NCBI RefSeq assembly: GCF_954871325.1
Contig: NC_088775.1
Span: 78,221,561-78,285,560, forward strand
DNA: 64,000 nucleotides
From: Gordionus sp. m RMFG-2023
Taxonomy: Eukaryota; Nematomorpha; Gordioida; Chordodea; Parachordodidae
Direction: 5' to 3'
This document shows positions 45,426-58,800 of this stretch, one piece after another; within the stretch, counting starts at the first letter, position 1; each line of letters opens with the position of its first letter. Made by a program: the position numbers and the translations under genes. Below the pieces are notes generated by a model. That model worked only from the letters and a program-made list of their open reading frames with translations. It made no database searches and was not told where the DNA came from.

Positions 45426-46274
45426 CCTGCCATGTTTTAATTTCACTCCATAGGATTATATATAGTTGTTTATTTTGGTGTTTAGCAACATATATATTAA
45501 TCTAAACCTTGATATTTAATATTATGTCATTTTAAAGGCATACCATTAAGCTACATAATAAATTTCATATGATATGCTTCTCAATTAAATCCAAAGATAC
45601 CTGAAATTAGAAGAGCACATTTTTCTCAAAATACTTCATAGGCTTATGTCTCAACTCTGTTTCGAGTTAGAAGCTAAATTTTTTTTATTAGTTATAATAT
45701 ATGTATTAGCAAAATATTTTGAAAAATCTAAGGGGATGGTTAAAACTCTTGATGATGATTCCCCTTATGCATATAAAATTGTATGTAAATTGGTTGAATT
45801 TTATAAAAAATTTTTTTTATATTACTTATTGAATTGTAGAGGAGTTTCAAGATTAGCGAAGTTTAAATCCTTGACTTAAAGGAATTCCGGCTTTGATTTT
45901 TTTAAAAAATAATGGTTATGATTTTGATCCTTATAAATTATGGATTTAGTTGCAGGTCTCTTATAAAAGAAATTGTCCTACTCATTAAAATTTTACTCAA
46001 AAGGCTTGGCACTTTAAAGGTTTATGATAAGGCCCCAGTCTCTTACATTTTGCTTGAAAGAATTTTTCGGGCATGTCATTTTTATATGTCTATTTTTTTT
46101 CCAATGTCAATAATGATACTTATACCTTTCATATGGCTATCTGTTTTTACAACAACATATCCATATTGAGCATTTCTAATTTTATCAGATTATATCATAA
46201 ATAAATTGTTTATTAATTTTATTTGATTTAATATATAATCTTAATAATATTATTAATTTAATATTTATTTAGAC
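45426..46274. other. AT-rich sequence with two unrecognised open frames
   Basis: Plus-strand frames at 45646-45879 (MSQLCFELEAKFFLLVIIYV) and 45912-46169 (LKRLGTLKVYDKAPVSYILL) have somewhat mixed composition and might be parts of one decayed gene or transposase, but no family is recognised. No splice signals could be assigned. Confidence 0.2.
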
Positions 46275-46500
46275 AGCTCCTAAAATACAAAGAAATACGC
46301 ACACGCTATTTATTTTCTGATAATATTAATCAAAATATTAGCTTGAAATTTAAAAATATATAAAAATATTAATGTCCGGATTGGCCTATTATAATTTAAT
46401 GAAAAAATAAATTTGCGGTGCCCTGCCTGATATCTTCTATATAAATTGTTCGGCCTGAAAATGATTAATGTACAAATTTCCCAGCCCTTTATTATTTTTT
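46275..46500. repeat. Fragment of the hAT MITE family
   Basis: CTAAAATACAAAGAAATACG, TGGCCTATTATAATTTAA and GCCCTGCCTGATATC follow the same order as the interior of the copy at 60519-61025. Ends are not preserved. Confidence 0.5.
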
Positions 46501-46896
46501 TCAAAGAATTTCCATACTCGTCCTGTTATTTTTTTTTAAATTTCTTGAGCCACGTTCTGATCTTGAAAATTTAAATTTTGTAGGTTTCTTATTTCGATTA
46601 TTTTGCACCTGTCCAACTCCGTGCCAGTTAGCCTTAAAAAACCCGATACTTCTTCAATTTGAACCAAAATTTATATCCTAAGTGAACACATATAGGCTAT
46701 ACACGCTTCACAAACTCGATGATATTTATATATTTATTCTAAAATTATATAATGCAGTGGTGATCAAACCATAAATATGTTATACATATAAAAACTGAAT
46801 TATTGGTTAATAGTTTTAACATTTCATTCATTCACAAAATTTTTATTTGGATTCCCCGAATCGACATTTCTCAGATCCTCTTATTATTCATTCAAT

Positions 46897-49800
46897 ATGA
46901 CTTCAATTGAAGAATTATTAAATCTCTTTTTGAGTACTGACAACGACACTAGAAATAAAGCGGAAGTTATTTTCATTATTAATTTTACTTTACTGCTTAT
47001 TTAGGAGGCATATGAAAAGCTTTCAAATAACGATAAGGTTGCACAACTGTTATATATATGCCAAGAATGTAATAAGGCATATGAGGTTATTAATTACTGC
47101 CACAACATTTAAAAAAATACATTTTAGATTAGAAAATTAGGTGCAGTTCTTTTAAGAAGACTCTTGGGCAATGTCAATGATGAAGTATATGATAAACTTT
47201 CTGAAGAACTTAAACAACTTTTGAAATCTACATTATTGTTTATAATGAAAAAAGAAATGGATGAATCTATGAAAAAGAAAATTTGTGATATAATTTCAGA
47301 AACTGCAAGATATTCAATAGGTATAAATATAACTCTTTTTTAAAAATATACTATTTTTTATTAGATGACAATGGTGATAACAATTGGCCAGAGATTTTGC
47401 ATTTCATGTTAGAAGCAGGAAATTTACCCCAATTGAAACAAAATTTCTATCAAATATTAGCTTCATTTCCTTCAATTTTTGGATCTGAGGAAAAAAAAAA
47501 TTTGCCTTTCATAAAGCAAACAATTGTAAGTGGTCTTGCTGACGACCAAACTAAAGAAGTATATTATTCAGATATATGTATAGTTTTTAAAATATGTTAA
47601 AATTTTTAGACCTCCATTATAAAAAATTAATATAAGATAAAAAAAATTTTGTGTTTTATTTTATTATTATAAAATTGTTACTCCTGAATTTATCTAAAAT
47701 CAATTCATTCTATATTTTAAATTAATATAATAGATGAAATTGTCAGCAGTCAAGGCCTATTCTGCATTCATAGTTGATAATGAAAAAGATTCTACAATTT
47801 TATCACAATTTTCTGATGTAATCCCAACTTTATTAAAGGTTAATTTGATAAATGATTTAAATTTTAAATATTATTATGAAATGCTATCTTAAAATTATAT
47901 ATGGAGTAACTTTATAAAATTAACATTCACCCTCCAATTGTTTAAAATAAATTTAACCTTTGCCTTCCCACTGGTTTTTAAATTTTTTTTTGCCCTATTT
48001 AACCCAGCCAACTCACCCTAAATGTCTTAAAATTATTTTAATGGTTGGTTTAGCTCTATTTATTTTATTTAATGGGTAATTCCATACCAAATTGATAATT
48101 TTTTGGCCCGACCTTTTTAATTTTGATAAAATTTTATATGCTCAGAGGATATCATTTGAAAGCACCGAATCCAAAATTTTAGCTTCCTAGTACTCATAGT
48201 TCCAGAGATATCAATGGTCAAAAGTGCCCAATATGACCTTTTTTCGAAAAATTAGATTTTTTGAAATTGAGATAAGTTAAAAAATAATGATTTTAAAAAT
48301 ATAAGTTATATGCCATTTTGTAACTCTATTAAAGGCCTTTTATTAAATATTAAGGATTTTTTTAAAATAATGTTGTGGTTTTTATTTACGTTAAATTTTA
48401 AACATAAAAATTCCAGGTGTTTTGCATTCCAAATTTTTTTGAATTTAATATTTTCTAACCTTATATTTATTCATAAAAAATTAAACTTGGGACAGCCATG
48501 GATATTACGATTTAAAAAATCAAAAAATAAATATTTTTTTCAAAAATAGATGGCGCTCCTTTAAAAAATAACGTGTTTTGTTATAATTATTATTTTTTTA
48601 AACTTTTTTTCATTTTTAAACATAAATAAAAAGATTTTCCAGCATTACTATCAGGAAAAAATATTATATAGATCGTTTGATAAGCTTACTTATTATTATT
48701 GCTATATTGATAACTTGTAAAAATTAGTTTTTATAATAAATGATTAAATTTCCTAAAAAGATAGTTAAGATTCCGATATCCTACAAGAAAATATAATAAT
48801 TAATTGTTGAAAAATAAAAGCAAGTTTTCACCCACCTGAATATTAATTAATTTTTATTTTACAAATATTTTAATATTAATTATTTTTCTTCTTAAAATTA
48901 TTTATAATGTATAAATATAAAATAAATGCGTAAATCCTTTTAAAGAATCTAAACACTTTAATTATAAAAAGAACATGCGTAAAGTTATGACGTGGATGAC
49001 ACAATATCCAAACATTGAGGCGGAACACTATATTTGTGATAAATGTCGTAAACGGTTATCACAAAAAAATATTGAAAATATAAATTCTGATAGTGAATAT
49101 GTAAATAATAGCACAGCATCAACATCAATAGATAAAATCAATATAATTTTAAATGAAATTGGAATATCTCCTATTAAGAAAAAAAAAACTAACCGAAAAA
49201 AATATCCAAAAAAAGGTAGCAAAAATAACAAAAGCGATTACAGATATAATAATTAACAATCCAGAATCGGATACAAAAGATAATAATGATATACTCAATA
49301 ACATGAAATTACAATATCCTAATTTATCTAAAAATAAAAAATATCAATTGCTGACCATTCTGCCTCCTAATTTGAGCATAAATAAAATAAAAACGACATT
49401 CAACGCTACATATCATATGGCATATAATTCCAAAATCATTTTAGAAGAAAAGGGGATTCTTTCAATTCCAAATCGAAAGTTTGCAAAATATCTCAATAAA
49501 AAAACAGTTGATATTGTTAAAAAAAATTTGCAGTGATGAAGTTAGTAGGGTATTACCAGGAAAAAAAGATTGCATATTATCATTGAAAAAGGGGAACGAG
49601 TGAACGCTCAAAAAAGGTTAGTTCTTAATAATTTGAAAGAATTATATAATCATTTTAAGGCGTGTAAATTAACAATTGGATTTTCGAAATTTGCTAGCTT
49701 AAGACCAAAAAATTGTATATTTGCAGGGGCTAGCGGAACACATAGTGTATGCGTTTGTAGCATACACCAGAATATTAAACATGATTTTAATCTATGAATT

Positions 49801-52800
49801 AGCAACATTAACTAAAAATGGTGAGGATACATTAACAACTTATAGAGATGTTATAGGCAGAATGATTTGCAATCCCCCGTTACCCACCTGTTATTTTGGT
49901 GTCTGCAACGAATGTCCTGGCTCGGCACTCTTGAAAGAACACATCAAAAAATTATTTATAAAAAATGATATAGCTCTTGTTACTTTTAATCAGTGGGTTT
50001 CGGTAGATAGAACAACTCTGGAGACTATTTCTCAATCTTCAGACGAATTTATGAATTATTTTTTCGATAAAATGAAAATTCTCATACGCCATTCATTTAT
50101 TTGTGAACAACAAAGTTCATTTCACAATAACTTTAAAAATAGTTTAGAAAATAATCACTATCTAATTATTTGTGACTTTTCAGAAAATTATTCCTTTATT
50201 GTCCAAGACGAAGTTCAGGGTTATCATTGGACAACTTAGCAAGTTACGTTGCATCCATTCTCAATTTATTATAAATATGAGATCAAATAAACAATCTAAG
50301 TTTTGTGGTAATATCGGAATCCTTAATTCATAATACTGTTTCATTACATTTATTCCAATCGCATTTGATTCATTTTTTAAGAAATAAATTCGACACTCCA
50401 CCAGAAAAAATTCACTAATTTTCTGATGGTTCAGCAGCGCAATATAAAAATAGGAAAAACTTCATCAATGTTTGCTACCATGAAATTGATTTTGGTGTTC
50501 AAACAGAATAGCATTTTTTTCCTACGGCACATGGTAAAAGTGCCTGCGACTGCATAGGCGGCACAGTAAAAAGGTTAGTTGCCAAGGCAAGCTTACAAAG
50601 AAATAATTACACCTTTACAATTTTATAAATATGCGGAGGAGCATATAAAAGGTATAAATTTTTCTTATGCCACTATACCAGTTTATGAAGAAGAAGAGAT
50701 AAAGCTAAGTGAGAGATTTAGTTAATCTCTCTCAATACTCGGGACACAAAATGTTTCCGATTGGCTTAACTAAACTCAACACTAAACTATATTCTAATTC
50801 CCAGACATTTATTGTGGAGAATATATATCCACGTGAGGATCCTTTGATTGAGGATCTGTTAATCCATGAGATTAGAGGATATGTAACATGTGCATATGAA
50901 AACGATTGGTGGTTAGGATTTCTACAAGAAGTGAATGTAATTAGAGAGTAAAAATTAATTTTTATCACCCTAAAGAACCAGCAAATTCTTTTGTTTATCC
51001 AGCTGCACAAGATATCCTTTTCATACCAAAAAATAATATTTTAACAATAGTTAGCCCATCAACGGCTACTGGGCGTATATAATTTATCGCAAAACGAAAT
51101 TATCATGGCGTCAAAAAAACTAAATTTAATGAAAAATCGAAAATAGGTAATATCTTTCATGAATTTTAATTTATATATTAAATTTTCAAAATTTATAAAA
51201 TAATTTTTCGAAAATTAAAATTTTTTATAAAAAAAAATGATTATAACCGCATCTAAATAATCTCATTTCGTGATATTAATGCTGGAAAATCTTATTATTT
51301 ATGTTTAAAAATGAAAAAAATAAATAATTATAACAAAACACGTTATTTTATAAAAGAGCGCCATCTATTTTTGAAAAAAATATTTTTTTGATTTTTTAAA
51401 TCGTAATAACTAAAAAATCCATGGCTGTCCCAAGTTTAAATTATTTTTATTAATAAAGGTTAGAGAATGAAAATATTAAATTCAAAAAAATTTGGAAAGC
51501 GAAACACCTAGAATTTTTATGTATAAAATTTATAACGTAAATAAAAACCGCAACAATATTATTTCAAAAAAATCCTTAATATTTAATAAAAAGTCTTTAA
51601 TAGAGTTACAAAATGACATATAACTTATATTTTTAAAATCATTATTTTTTAACTTATCTCAATTTCAAAAAATCTAATTTTTCGAAAAAAGGTCATTTTT
51701 GGCACTTTTGGCCATTGATATCTCTGGAACTATGAGTACTAGGAAGCTAAAATTTTGGATTCGATGCTTTCAAATGATATTCTCTCAGCATATAAAATTT
51801 TATCCAAATTTAAAGGGCCGAAAAGTTATCGATTTGGTGATACACCAAATCGATAACTTTTCGGCCCGACTTTTTTAATTTCGATAAAATTTTGTATGCT
51901 TAGAGAATATCTTTTGAAAGCATCGAATCCAAAATTTTAGCTTCCTAGTACTCATAGTTCCAGAGATATCAATGGTCAAATGTGCCAAAAATGACCTTTT
52001 TTCGAAAAATACGATTTTTTGAAATTGAGATAAGGTAAAAAAATGATGATTTTAAAAATATAAGTTATATGTCATTTTGTAACTCTATTAAAGGCCTTTT
52101 ATTAAATATTAAAGATTTTTTTGAAATAATATTGTTGCGGTTTTTATTTACGTTATAAATTTTAAACATAAAAATTCCAGGTGTTTCGCTTTCCAAATTT
52201 TTTTGAATTTAATATTTTCTTATTCTCTAAACTTATATCTATTCATAAAAAAATTTAAACTTGGGACAGCCATGGGTTTTTTAGTTATTACGATTTAAAA
52301 AATCTAAAAATAAATATATTTTTCAAAAATAGATGGCGCTCCTTTATAAAACAACGTGTTTTGTTATAATTATTATTTTTTAAAACTTTTTTTCACTTTT
52401 AAACATAAATAATAAGATTTTCCAGCATTACTATCAGGAAAAAATATTATATAGATCGTTTGATAGGCTTACTTATTATTAGAGATTTGCAAAGTTAGGC
52501 CCGGCCCGGACTGGCTTTGTGCCTAATTCTATTTAAAATAATCGGATTCGGGCCGGGCTAATATTTTGAAAAAAATTTGGGCTGGGTCGGTTCGGACCTT
52601 GGAAACTTTTTTAAATATATATAAATTTATCAATTTTATATTGAATTTTTTATGTAAAATAAAAATATTTGATTTTATTTATTGAAACTAAACGACATAT
52701 AACATATGTCTTTTATTTTGAGTAATTATAAAAATTAATTCCTATATTTAAATAAATTCGGGCCGGGCCGGGTAAAAAAAATTTCGGGCCGGGCTTGAAA

Positions 52801-55800
52801 AATTAGGCTCGATGCAGATCACTACTTATTATTATTGCTATATTGATAACTTGTAAATAGTTTTTATAATAAATGATTAAATTACCTAAAAAGATAGTTA
52901 AGATTCCGATATCTCATACAAGAAAATATAATAATTAATTGTTGAAAGATAAAAGCTAGTTTTCATGTACCTGCCCTAATATTAATTAATTTTTATTTTA
53001 CAAATAATTTGATATTAATTATTTTTCTTCTTAAAATTATTTATAATGTATAAATATAAATGCGTAAATCCTTTTAAAGAATCTAAACACTTTAATTATA
53101 AAAAGAACCTGCGCAAAGTCATGACGTGGATGACACAATATCCAAACATTGAGGCGGAACATTATATTTGTGATAAATGCCGTAAAAGTTAATCTCAAAT
53201 CGAAAATATAAATTCTGATAGTGAATATGTAAATAACAGCATCAACATCAATAGATAAAATCAATATAACTTTAAATGAAATAGGAATATCTCCTAAAAA
53301 ACTAACCGAAAAAAATTATCCAAAAAAAAAGGCAGCAAAAATAACAAAAGCGATTACAGATATAATAATTAACAATCCAGATTCGGATACGAAAGATAAT
53401 AATGATACTCAATAACATGAAATTACAATATCCCAATTTATCTAAAAATAAAAAATATCAATTGCTGACCATTCTGCCTCTAATTGGAGCGCAAATAAAA
53501 TAAAAACGACATTCAACGCTACATATGGCATATAATTCCAAAATCATTTTAGAAGAAAAGGGGAGTCTTTCAACTCCAAATCGAAAGCCTGCAAAATATC
53601 TCAATCAAAAAACAGTTGATATTGTTTAAAAAAAATTTTGCATTGATAAAGTTAGTAGATATTATCAGGAAAAAAAGATTGCATATCTATCATTGAAAAG
53701 GGGGAACGAATGAACGCTCAAAAAAGGTTAGTTCTTAATAATTTGAAAGAATTATATAATCATTTTAAGGCGAGTAATTTAAACTTAATTGGATTTTCGA
53801 AATTTGCTAGCTTAAGACCAAAAAATTGTATATTAGCAGGGACTAGCGGAACACATAGTGTATGTTTGTAGCATACATCAGAATATTAAACTTATGATTT
53901 TAAGCTGTGAATTAGCAACATTGACTAAAAATGTTGAGGATACATTAACAACTTATAGAGATGTTATAGGCAGAATGATTTGCAATCCCCCGTTACCCAC
54001 CTGTTATTTTGGTGACTGCAACGAATGTCAATATATCCACGTGAATATATTTGATTGAGATCTGATAATCGATGAGATTAGAAGATATGTAACATGTGCA
54101 TATGAAAACGATTGGTGGTTAGGATTTGTACAAGAAGTGAATGTAATTAGAGATGAAGTAAAAAATAATTTTCTTCACCCTAAAGGACCAGCAAATTCTT
54201 TTGTTTATCCAGCTGCACAAAATATCCTTTTCATACCAAAAAATAATATTTTAACAATAGTTAGCCCATCAAGGGCTACTGGGCGTACATATAATTTTTC
54301 GCAAAACGAAATTTTCATGGCGTCAAAAAAAAAATTTAATGAAAAACCGAAAATAGACAGGTAATATCTTTCATGAATTTTAATTTATCCTATATATCTT
54401 AAAAATTTATAAAATAATTTTTCGAAAATTAAAATTTTTTACAAAAAAAAATGATTATAACCGCAGCCAAATAATCTCATTTCATGATATTAATGCTGGA
54501 AAATCTTATTATTTATGTTTAAAAGTGAAAAAAAGTTTTAAAAAATAATAATTATAACAAAACACGTTATTTTATAAAGGAGCGCCATCTATTTTTGAAA
54601 AAAATATTTATTTTTTGATTTTTTAAATCGTAATAACTAAAAAACCCATGGCTGTCCCAAGTTTAAATTTTTTTTATGAATAGATATAAGGTTAGAGAAT
54701 AAGAAAATATTAAATTCAAAAAAATTTGGAAAGCGAAACACCTGGAATTTTAATGTTTAAAATTTATAACGTAAATAAAAACCGTAACAATGTTATTTCA
54801 AAAAAATCCTTAATATTTAATAAAAGGCCTTTAATAGAGTTACAAAATGACATATAACTTATATTTTTAAAATCATTATTTTTTACCTTATCTCAATTTC
54901 AAAAAATCGTATTTTTCGAAAAAAGGTCATTTTTGGCACTTTTGACCATTGATATTTCTGGAACTATGAGTACTAGGAAGCTAAAATTTTGGATTCGATG
55001 CTTTCAAATGATATTCTCTCAGCATACAAAATTTTATCGAAATTAAAAAGGTCGGGCCGAAAAGTTATCGATTTGGTATGGAATTACCCCCTAATGTATT
55101 TTTATTTAAACTTAAAATATCCAACATTATGAAATAAAAAAAAAATCTATTCTACTCATTTTGCAAAAAATTTTAAAAATTAATTAGCACATTGTTTTAA
55201 AAGCATTTTCTAACTTGCTCACCCACCCACCTAATGTTTATCTTTTAAAGCCCACCCATTGCAGACCTCTAGCTTGTTGTATAATATTTCTACTTGTGAT
55301 GAAACATCATCCCATCCAAGATTAGTATTCAAGAGATTATTGATGGTCAACAGTTCTTAAATTGGGGCTGAAATTCATGGCTGCTGTGACCAGTTTTCTT
55401 ATTAATATTTAAGTTTGCCCTGCTGTTCAATTCATATAATTTTTTTGTTTATTTTATTTTATGCTACTTTTCTGGAGTTATTTTAGTTTTTGTGAATTTT
55501 TTGTTTTTAACCAATTTTTACAATATATTATGAAAGCAAAAAGGTTGTCAAAAAGCCTACTTTTAAATTAAATATTTATCAGAGACCTGCAGGCCCAGCC
55601 TGGCCTGGGTAACTGGGCCATATTTTGATTTTTTAAATATACCAGGGCCTGAAATTTTTTAATTAAAATACCTGGGCCAGGCTTGAAATTTTTTTAAAAA
55701 AAATACCCAGGCCTGGCCATATATTTTAAATCGCCATTATAGCTTTAAAAATTAAAAATAAATATATATTTTAAAAAATCCTGGCCAGGCCTTAAATTAT

Positions 55801-58800
55801 TTTGAAAAAAAATCTGTAAATGGCCCAGCCTGAAATTAGAAAGCCAGGGCCATACAAATGGTATCTCTGCAGATCTCTGATATATATTATTATTCATATT
55901 TGATATTTTTAATGTTATATTATTTTTAATAATATGATAAAACAAGAATTAAATTTAGTAAAAATATTTTTAAAATTACAAAAAAATTAAAAAATTGATC
56001 CTGGACCTATCTTTTTATTTAGGACCATGATCTGGTTCAGTTTTTTATTAGGATTGTCTTCTGATCCATAAGTATTGGTCCAAGCAAATCATAGACCAGA
56101 CCATAGCTTTCATTATTTGGGGAGATGCAGCCAATATAAGGTCAGAGTTTATGGTATGGCCCTTTAAAAAAGACTGAAAAAGAATATTTTTTAACAATTT
56201 AAAATTATATATTTTTTTAATCAAGTTTTTATTTAAAAATAAATTATTTTTGAATTTTATTAATAAAAGTTATTTCTTTATAAATTTCATTGAATGGCTA
56301 TTTATATTGAAAGTAAACATGTTTGGGAAACTATATTTTAGTTAAAAATTAAAATAAATAATGAATATATATAAATAAAAATGAAGTATATTATGATTTT
56401 GGGATGGAAAAGCTATTTTTTTTACCAAAGTTCTCATCTTTGGGATATTGATCCAGTAGAAGGATTAAAGAGAGGGCAGGCAGATGTTTGATCACCTCTC
56501 AATCTTAAAGATCATATGAGGAGTTTTTAGAGCACAATCATTTATTTGTTTTAAATTATGTAATTAACAATTATATAATTTTTTGTATTTTAAGATATAA
56601 TATAAAGTAGATTCTTGCATCAACCCATTTTTTAGGCCCAATCTGATGCGAGAAATAAATTACAAATATCTTGCCCAACTAATTTAATTTTAATATTCTT
56701 TTCTATTATGATTTAATTTCCAAAATTTTATATTAGAAATTGGTTTTGAATTGATAAATTTTTATTTGTTGAACTGTTGAATAATAAAATTGTTTTTGAA
56801 ATAGTAGAGCAATTGAAATTGAAAGAAACTAAAAAGAAACTTTTGGTAATCTTTTGAAAAAAATATTCATTAAAGTATTAGGAAAACAAAATATTTACAA
56901 ATCTGGTCCAAAATAAGTTTTAAAGTTAAGGCCCAGATTTGAATGCGTTCAAAAGAATGTCTACTTAAGTCTGACCAACCCAAGTTTGGTTGGATTGAAC
57001 TGTTAAATTTAGAGTTGTTAACCCGAATTAGGGCCAGAAATTTAAAACTCTATATAGCGAAAATTTTGATGAGAGTAACTTTAGCCAATTTTCTAAAAGA
57101 GATACCCCGGGCTTGATGGGTTGCCCACAAAGCGGTCTGTCTTTGGTCTCAAAATGTCTAACAAAACAATTTTAAACTTCGAATCCTAAAATGAAGATCA
57201 TTAATCTCAAAAATAATTCACTGTTCTAAAATTGTAAAAATAATAAATATATATTTTTCAAAAATTAGTACATAAATTGAAGTATGCAGGAGTCAAATGT
57301 TGAGGCCCTATCCATATTTGAAAATTCTTTCCCCTTTTCAAGTCTGGCTAAAAAAATTATAAAGAAAATATATAATTTTCCAGATATTTTTTAAAATCTT
57401 GTCATTTAAAATTTTTAAATAATTTTGTCTGATCGGGTCTATATTTAAATAAAATTGATCCAATTCGATATTTTTATTGTTTTTGATTATTTTATGATTG
57501 TATATATTAGTGATGGGCCTAATTTTTCAACCGAAATTTTTTTAAAAAAGTTTTGCCAACCTGGCCCGCACCCGAAATTTATTTAAAAAAAATTTACCTG
57601 CCCGACCAGGCCCAAATTTATTTAAATATAGAAATTAATTTTTATAAATACTTAAAATAAAAGACATATGTTATATAGCATTTAGTTTCAATAAATTAAA
57701 TCAAAAATTTTTATTTTACATAAATTCAATATAAAATTGATAAATTTAGATATATTTAATAAAATTTCCAAGGTCCGATCCGACCCGGCCCAAATTTTTT
57801 TTCAAAATATTAGGCCCGGCCCGAACCCGATTATTTAACTTTGTAGATCTCTAATATATATTATTATATAATTTTTTTTTATTTTATAAATAATTCATAA
57901 TAATAAATTAATGAAAGAAACTAAAATACAATTTATTTGTTGTAATGTTTAAAATAATAGTTAAAAATTTTACGCTATTTTTTTAAAAAAATTGTCTTTA
58001 ACAAGAAAATGATTTAAAAATATCTAACGAGTCACATTCAGCTAGTGTTTATGAACGTTTATTGCCTTTTTTAGGAACCTCCTTAACTAATGGGGAAGTG
58101 GTATTTATTTGAACTTATTTATTATTTTAAAATTTAAATTCAAAAATATAATAACTTGTTTACATTTAGATTATAGCCGATGATCATTTGAAAGCTATCA
58201 ATGACTCACAAATTGAGGATGACATTTTTGATGACGAAGAGGAATCCTTCTTGAAAAACATTGTAGAAATATGTGATTCTGTACCCAAAATTCTAAGACC
58301 TTATTTAACCCCTCTTTTAGAACTTTGCACTAAAGTTTGATTTTGATTTATCTTATATATATATATATATGCATATATATATATATATTTAAAACTTATT
58401 GTTTTATATCAGATTATATCTACTCCAAATATGTCTGACGAGATTAAATTACTAGCCTTAGAATGTATTGTGTCTTTAGCCGAAAATGGGGCTCCAATGT
58501 TTAGAAAATTTTTAAATCATCATACCAACTTCCTACAAACATTGAGTACACATTTTTCATTTATTCATTTAATTATGTTATTAATATACATATACACACT
58601 AGATACATGCAAAAGTATGCTTAGTTTCAGGCTAGGCTTATATTTTTTTATTTGCTGACTCGGTTTTAATTTTTTCCCAAAGATTTATTTTGAATCCCAT
58701 TTTTAGCTGCTAAATAACGTTTTAAAGCTTAATATAAAAGATAGTATTTATATGTAACATTTCTCATTGTAATTAATTATAAGTAAAGTAATATTGCCTT

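Larger units (their letters stand above)
47900..55271. mobile_element. Old CCACCC-arm MITE split by a 7-kb transposon insertion
   Basis: The right end CCCATTGCAGACCTCTA at 55271 matches the TAGAGGTCTGCA terminus of the 4011-4688 element. CACCC/GCCC-rich arm sequence lies at 47925-48073 and again at 55200-55271. Everything between is the composite transposon 48074-55091. The left terminus is unclear. Confidence 0.5.

Noticed and set aside
47760-47775. CTGCATTCATAGTT in an IPO5 exon resembling the palindromic MITE arm
   Set aside because: The match is short, it lies in a conserved coding exon, and the mirrored arm is absent.
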